Assembly (NCBI RefSeq): GCF_905147365.1
Contig: NC_056425.1
Location: 8,191,501 to 8,255,500 of the forward strand
DNA: 64,000 nucleotides
Direction: 5' to 3'
Source of the DNA: Aricia agestis
Lineage: Eukaryota > Arthropoda > Insecta > Lepidoptera > Lycaenidae
Shown here: piece after piece, positions 59,301 to 64,000 of the stretch
How positions within the stretch are numbered: position 1 is the stretch's first letter
Layout of the letters: the number at the start of each line of letters is the position of its first letter
Translations under genes and position numbers: made by a program
The notes under the pieces: generated by a model
Database searches by the model: none
Told to the model about the DNA's origin: nothing
The model's input: only the letters and a program-made list of their open reading frames with translations

Positions 59301-59918
59301 TAATACCGGGGTAATTGGAATAAAACATTTTGATTCTTTTTTTTCTTTATGGCGGCTGATTCTGAGTGTGAAACATGCAAATATAAAAATTTATCCAATA
59401 AAATTTGCCATCTTATAGCAGACCTATCTAAGTAATAATATTGAAAAAATCATACAACTGAATTTGTCAAAAATATGTCTCCTTATTGGTTATATGTTTT
59501 TATTTATTTAAGGTACTGGTGGCCATTCTTTGTGGTCCTATTCTACGCCCTGTGTCCACTTCCGACCATGATCGCTCGCCGCTACACAGATTCCGCTGGT
59601 GGTACTAATAATCCATGCATGGAGACAGCCATCTTTATTACTATGGGCATTCTAGTCAGTTCTTTTGCACTGCCAATAGTACTCGCTCGTGCTTTAGTGG
59701 TAAGTGTGCATACATCTATTTGCATCCACAATTATTGTACATAATACAGGGATATAAATTTCTAATAGCTTTCGTTATAAATGTATGTGTATAAATGCTT
59801 TCAGATTCAATGGGGCGCCTGCTATCTGACCCTGGTTGGTAATGTAATAGTATACCTGACCATACTAGGTTTCTTCACTATCTTCGATATGGACGACTCG
59901 GATTATGCAATGTGGTGA
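56316..59918 (+). CDS. VPS55/LEPROT family membrane protein, four exons
   Basis: Small endosomal membrane protein family; the yeast member Vps55 acts with Vps68 in late endosome to vacuole transport, and animal LEPROT/LEPROTL1 affect receptor surface levels. Exons: 56316-56331 (MAGIK), 57091-57165, 59513-59699 and 59805-59918, all GT-AG. Exon 2 gives the first membrane helix (LVSLAFAGSIGMTFVILACA). Exon 3 gives the second (WWPFFVVLFYALCPLP, then the MIARRY loop) and third (AIFITMGILVSSFALPIVLA). Exon 4 gives the fourth (YLTLVGNVIVYLTILGFF) and the end IFDMDDSDYAMW. About 130 residues, the family length. The summed exon length is 392, one base short of a full frame: the exon 1 donor is phase 1, while exon 2 as written needs phase 2. 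The context TAAAATGG suits a start. Intron 2 contains a MITE and a LINE. Confidence 0.92.
57415..57557. mobile_element. Harbinger-like MITE, TAA duplication, in VPS55 intron 2
   Basis: TAA at 57412-57414 and 57558-57560; ends GCCCGGGCGCGCAATAGCGG and CCGCTAGTGAGCGCCTAGCC. Inner GTCGCGACGGCCATCGA/TCGAGGGCGGCCGCGAC arms. GC-rich. Confidence 0.8.
57558..58046. other. VPS55 intron 2 sequence, nothing recognised
   Basis: AT-rich intronic DNA between the MITE and the LINE insertion. Confidence 0.55.
58058..58871 (-). mobile_element. 5'-truncated LINE with 11-bp target duplication, RTE-like
   Basis: TAGTACTCTTA at 58047-58057 and 58872-58882. The 3' end, on the left, has an AATAAA signal within CTGAATAAAGGCTTATTTTA. 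A unit of about 60 bases (AATAAGCCTTTATTCAGACA) is duplicated in the tail. The rest is the end of a reverse-transcriptase polyprotein. Insertion is antisense within VPS55 intron 2. Confidence 0.88.
58188..58866 (-). pseudogene. LINE reverse-transcriptase C-terminus, broken
   Basis: Open from 58670 to 58188 (160 codons) with MTYGCQTWALTEKQ, VKRLKWKWTGHIIRN and PREGKRRRGRQKKRWEDE, typical of the C-terminal part of RTE-type and related LINE polyproteins in insects. Upstream, 58866-58678 gives MNTEKTKLMTNG in another frame, so there is at least one frameshift near 58770. An in-frame TAG also lies at about 58688, where the family has a tryptophan-containing stretch. The 5' part, with endonuclease and RT catalytic motifs, is absent. 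It does not encode a working enzyme. Confidence 0.85.
58883..59512. other. VPS55 intron 2, right part, nothing recognised
   Basis: AT-rich intronic DNA ending in TTATTTAAG at the exon 3 acceptor. Confidence 0.55.
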
Positions 59919-61265
59919 GAAATATAAGACGCTATTATAGACAATCTCATCAATGACTTGTACTGTAAGATAGAGCAGTAATTGTCTGTTTGGTTTAAGT
60001 CTGATTTAATGATACTGATATTTGAATTTGAGGCCGAGATTAGTATTTTTTTAGTCATTGGCACTGTGCAGAGTCACGAAGAATTAAAATATTTTCTGTT
60101 TAAAAATGTAATTATATTACTTATAAACTTTTTTGTGACAACGATTTCGTACTGTATATTATCTGTTGGTGTCAGTGCACTTTTGAAATGCTTTTTGTTT
60201 TAACACATTAAGTAAATATTTTATTGTTATTTAATACATTATATTTTTGTGTAAGATAATTATTATATTTTAACTAACCCTGTTTATAAATTAGTAGGAA
60301 TATTTTAGAACACACTTTTGGTTGTAGTTTCAATTAATAATATTTCTAAGAATTATACTTTTTAAATTCGCTTATTTCTTTAAATTATAAATAATTAAAT
60401 TAGGATTAAAATATTATGAGGTTTTCGCAAACGGTCTATTTTCAAGTAGGAATACCATTGATGAACAAAAATTTTAGGTTTTGTGTTACATGATACATCC
60501 CCAAAAGGATTATAGAAAGTGTAAGAATTTTATTATAAATCTTTGAGGTCAATTGTTATGGCAACACAGGTGGCAAATGTGTAATCCTAATTTTATTTTA
60601 TATTTCTCCTGCAGTGAATGGGCCCTTTTATACTGTCACTAATTTTATTTGTCACTAAAATAACTAATAAGTAATAGACAATATAATCACTTGTTGCAAA
60701 GTTTTGAAATAACAGTAATTATTTTATTTTTTCTAAATTTACAGATCTACAATGAGATTAGAAACATTGAGAGGTGTTAAATTGCATTTAAAACAGAAGT
60801 GAACCAATAATTTAGTTTGTAATCCTAGGTTGTCTATTCATCTTTTTTTATGTAAAGAGTTCCATGCACTTTTGCAATGGCACATGCAAATGGCAATCTC
60901 CATTTTTTCTTATTTATTTTAAGTATTTTTATTGAAGTGTTGCATAAAATATATACTTAAATTAATAACATTTTAATTACATTTCATGTACTTACTTAAA
61001 TAATTTCGAAAACATTACAAAAATGTCTTAGATACAGAATAATTATTCAAGCCTTCAAAAAATTATTGTCAGTTTGTTTAGTCTGTTCCTATAGTGTATC
61101 AACTGCTTAGTTCTTAGTATTTTGTGAGATTGTTCCATTTTCAATGTTCTTAAATGTTGGTGTCTACAACGATGAGTTTCAAATTTAAATTATAATAGAT
61201 ACTTATATGGAATAAAATTTAAATGTATAAATCTAATTACCAACATGAAATATCTACACTCTTAT
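59919..61265 (+). other. probable VPS55 3' UTR and spacer
   Basis: AT-rich. ATTAAA motifs occur near 60086 and 60391 and an AATAAA at about 61210; any could serve as the poly(A) signal. The 73-codon frame at 59982 has no recognisable features. Confidence 0.4.
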
Positions 61266-61703
61266 TAATACAAATATATGAGTATAGATGCTGGCGGGAA
61301 AGATTCCGAATTATTCTCGTCGAATACTTCGGAAGTATTCCGAAATATTTCGAAACTTTGGGAATATTTCAACTGTCAAATAAAACGAGGAAAATTGCAC
61401 TTGGAAGCTGTAAACTATTTATCTTTAGTTGTGTATCTAAGAATATGTGATGCCGGCTACTAACATTATTAGCCAAGCGGCGAGAATCGGCTTGTTTGGC
61501 TTATTATCATTACTAGCGATAAATAGCGGCTGGTAACTTTTCTTTAATAATACCTAATCATATGAGTTCGTTTATTTTTTATGGTTTTTATTCTGATTTA
61601 CTTACAATAGGATATATTAGTATGGATAGTATGGATATAAGTAAGTAATAAGTAGGTAAGTATAGATCCTCGATCCCATTGGCCATTACTAATTTATAAT
61701 AAA

Positions 61704-61912
61704 ACTAGATGACGCCCGCAACTCCGTTGCGCCAAAATTCGTTTTATCGCGCCGGAACCGTACATTTTTCCGGGATAAAAACTATCCTATGTCCTTTCTC
61801 GGAACTCAAAGTATTTCCATGTCAATTTTCAGCAAAATCGGTTCAGCGGTTCGAGCGTGAAGAGGTAACAGACAGACAGGCAAACAGACGCACTTTCGCA
61901 TTTATAATATTA
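61704..61912 (-). mobile_element. Lep1-type Helitron, intact-looking
   Basis: ACTAGATGACGCCCGCAACT, CCGTTGCGCCAAAATTCGTT, ACCGTACATTTTTCCGGGAT, TGTCCTTTCTCGGAACTCAA, AGCGGTTCGAGCGTGAAGAG and GCACTTTCGCATTTATAATA. One of the best-preserved copies; useful as a reference. Confidence 0.85.
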
Positions 61913-62037
61913 AACCTAGAAGTAGGTATAGATAAACAATTTATATTTTTCTTAAGAACGTAATGTGCCACTGAACAAATAATTCACTCAACCACCACAA
62001 ACCACAAACAAACACGTATATTTCCATTGAATTATTC

Positions 62038-62231
62038 CGGCGAAATATTCGACGGAAACATTCGATTGCGGGGTACGAATCTTTCCGCGGGGTGAGGGAA
62101 AACACGACTCGCTCGCCCGTACGAGCGGGCGACGGCGGTGCGGAAGGGAGATGCTCCCCGGAGAAGTTTTCCCTCACCCCGCGGAAAGATTCGTACCCCG
62201 CAATCGAATGTTTCCGTCGAATATTTCGCCG
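62038..62231. repeat. perfect 66-bp inverted repeat, GC-rich
   Basis: 62038-62103 and 62166-62231 are exact reverse complements, starting CGGCGAAATATTCGACGGAA and ending near GGTGAGGGAAAAC. The 62-base spacer is also GC-rich (CGCTCGCCCGTACGAGCGGG). Similar TTCCGAA-rich phrases occur at 61284-61370 and 62395-62445, so this may be the core of a larger decayed element. Confidence 0.9.
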
Positions 62232-62311
62232 TGGCAGTCGGCGCGTGCGAAGCGGTGATAGCGGACGGCGGGCGACGCTCTATGCGCGGCGGCGATCGAT
62301 GATTGATGCAA

Positions 62312-63230
62312 AATACGATTTTTCAGCATAAATAAAAATTCATATTACTTATTTTTTTTAATAAATTCATTTTGAATAATTCAAATTTAAAGAAACTTTC
62401 CCAGAAGTATTCCGGAATTATTCGGAATTTTTCAGAAGTTTTGCAACTATATATATGAACAATGCTATACTTTGTTTTGTCCTTGTCTGTTACATTGAAA
62501 AAGGTGCTTGATAAACAATGTCTAAAATTGTCATATTCATTGTTTCTACGCTTAATAGTAAGGAGTTACTGCTAACCAACAGCATAATCAGTATACTCTG
62601 AGATTTCAGTCTGTGAAATAATCCCTGTCTCCACTAAATGAAGGAAAGAGAGATGAAGTGCCTAGTAAATTTTACTAACTGGGATTGTAAGTCAGAGTTT
62701 AATAGAATGGAGGTACCACAAATATTTATAATTTTGTAACAAGCAACAATATAACTGAAACATTTACTTTCAATGTTTGCTTTTTCATTCTGGATTACAT
62801 TCCTACGGTGTATGTTAAAAATGTGTAAATATAGTATTAAAAAGTCACAATAAAATGATTATCCCTTGCATGTTTTTTTTATTTCTATTAAATACCCCAT
62901 GGGCCATGGGCCAAAATATGGCCCGACAAATATGATTTTAAATTTAATATTAGGTACTTATACCTATAGCCCAAAATATAGCCGACCTCGTCAAGAAAAT
63001 TCAAGCTCAGAAATCACAATATTATTAATAGGTACGGTACTTATCTACTTACTTAAGTTTTCTGGGTATGTAATTAACTATTGAGTTTTTGATACAGATT
63101 TAAAATTAATTAATAAATAATAATAATTAATAATATTACACTTTATTATTATTTGGCCTTCATAGTTGTCCCTGTAAACTGTTAGAAATATTTTAAGTGG
63201 TAACCTAACAAAAAAGAGGTTGGGAACACC
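62312..63230. other. AT-rich spacer, nothing recognised
   Basis: Apart from a TATTCCGGAATTATTCGGAA phrase near 62408 there is no feature. Confidence 0.5.
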
Positions 63231-63233
63231 TTA

Positions 63234-63508
63234 GGGTAAATTTATACTAGCGCAGAGTCGAAGCGAATTATGGAAACGGAACATAACAAATTCAACCTTA
63301 AATCCAAAGTGTTAAGGCACTTTATTACTTCTGAGAATTTAAAAAGGCGCACGCATCCGCGCGGATTCGCGTGAATGCGCCTGACCAACGCTGATTGGCC
63401 TCGCATAAGTAGGTATAATGTATGCGTTACGCTCTAGAGTTATGGTTGAATTTACTGTGTTTAGTGTTTGGGAATTCGCTTCGACTCTGCGCTATTATAA
63501 ATTGACCC
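63234..63508. mobile_element. Harbinger-like MITE, TTA duplication
   Basis: TTA at 63231-63233 and 63509-63511; arms GGGTAAATTTATACTAGCGC, AGAGTCGAAGCGAATT and AATTCGCTTCGACTCTGCGC, TATTATAAATTGACCC. A central GCGCACGCATCCGCGCGGAT palindrome. Confidence 0.88.
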
Positions 63509-63546
63509 TTATTCTTACTCAACGCAAGATTATAATAATATTGCAT

Positions 63547-63840
63547 TTTAGTAAAATATTAGATTTGTTATTAATAATATTATTTCAATTATTTTCATGT
63601 TTCCTATTAATAATAATAATTATTAATAGTAAGTATAAAATATTATTAAACATGAAAACTGAAATTAAATTGAAAATTAAAAATATTCTTCTTATAAAAT
63701 ATAATAACTCACTTCTTAAAAAGGTAAGGCTTTAGTAAAATATTAGATTTGTTATAATATTATTTCAATTATTTTTATGTTTCCTATTAATAATAATAAT
63801 TAATAATATTATAAAATAATATGAAAACTGAAATTAAATT
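63547..63840. repeat. AT-rich direct duplication
   Basis: TTAGTAAAATATTAGATTTG, ATTATTTCAATTATTTTCAT, GTTTCCTATTAATAATAATA and GAAAACTGAAATTAAATTGA occur at about 63548-63675 and again from about 63732, with a period of about 184 bases. Confidence 0.75.
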
Positions 63841-64000
63841 AAAATTTTTGTATGTTTTATGAAACGTCAAACTTTGAAGCGAGCGCGTGAATAGGAACGT
63901 AAACGTCATCGATTAATCATCCAAAGACCAAATTCCGATTTGCAGTTTTCGAAATGTTTTATCACAAATAATTTTTCATTTTTATCAGTAATAAGTTTAT

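Noticed and set aside
60744..60803. extra 3' exon of the VPS55 gene after TTTACAG at about 60744
   Set aside because: The gene already ends at the family's normal C-terminus and stop in exon 4; no donor pairs with this acceptor in a supported frame.
62092..62331. two short proteins on opposite strands sharing a PRKDSYPAIECFRRIF-type stretch
   Set aside because: The shared stretch is the two arms of a perfect inverted repeat, not conserved coding.
63418..63735. 105-codon plus-strand frame at the right edge
   Set aside because: Begins inside a MITE and continues into an AT-rich duplication rich in Ile, Leu and Lys codons; a composition artefact.

Overview
The window is nuclear DNA from an insect, almost certainly a moth or butterfly. 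The main evidence is the large number of Lep1-type non-autonomous Helitron copies. Their hallmarks are an ATATTATAAATGCGAAAG start, a TACCTCTTCACGCCCAAACC box, a GATTTTGCTGAAATTTGGTA box, and a GGGCGTCATCTAGT end. tRNA-headed SINEs and polypyrimidine SINE-like repeats agree. The DNA is AT-rich, almost free of open reading frames, and dominated by short DNA-transposon derivatives. No bacterial, phage or CRISPR features were seen.

Only two host genes can be rebuilt with confidence, both in the last 18 kb. On the minus strand, 53364 down to 46045, six exons with canonical GT-AG introns encode a complete 210-residue RNA polymerase subunit RPB5 (RPABC1). On the plus strand, 56316 to 59918, four exons encode the small four-helix membrane protein VPS55/LEPROT. 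Its first splice junction is one base short of an open frame. The two genes are divergent, about 3 kb apart. The 5.2-kb last intron of RPB5 carries a dense nest of transposons and, on the same strand, an open reading frame of 257 to 316 codons. That frame has an acidic N-terminus and the helix-turn-helix half of a DDE transposase, but no catalytic half.

Region by region: 1-4.8 kb is AT-rich spacer with MITEs and Helitron relics. 4.83-7.63 kb is one hAT-like insertion (8-bp duplication ACTTGAGG) swollen by a Harbinger-like foldback, which holds an inverted pair of SINE-like repeats. 7.6-40.5 kb is gene-free and holds Helitrons, hAT, Harbinger-like (TTA/TAA), Tc1/mariner-like (TA) and TTAA-flanked MITEs, SINEs, and several insertions within insertions. 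40.59-43.08 kb is a BEL/Pao LTR retrotransposon with both LTRs, a 5-bp target duplication, a primer site matching tRNA-Tyr and a long internal deletion that leaves RNase H plus integrase. 43-46 kb is MITE-rich. 46-60 kb holds the two genes. 60-64 kb is spacer with a GC-rich perfect 66-bp inverted repeat, a Harbinger-like MITE and an AT-rich direct duplication.

The most informative structural signal is the set of matching target duplications. They allow many elements to be bounded exactly and the order of nested insertions to be read. No wholly new multi-gene system was found. The best candidates for something undescribed are the intronic HTH gene, the 621-bp insertion of unknown type inside a MITE, the 1-kb CAGGGCAATCGCG-ended element, and the hAT element with TCTTGG-rich ends. 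All sequence comparisons were made by eye; no database search was run.
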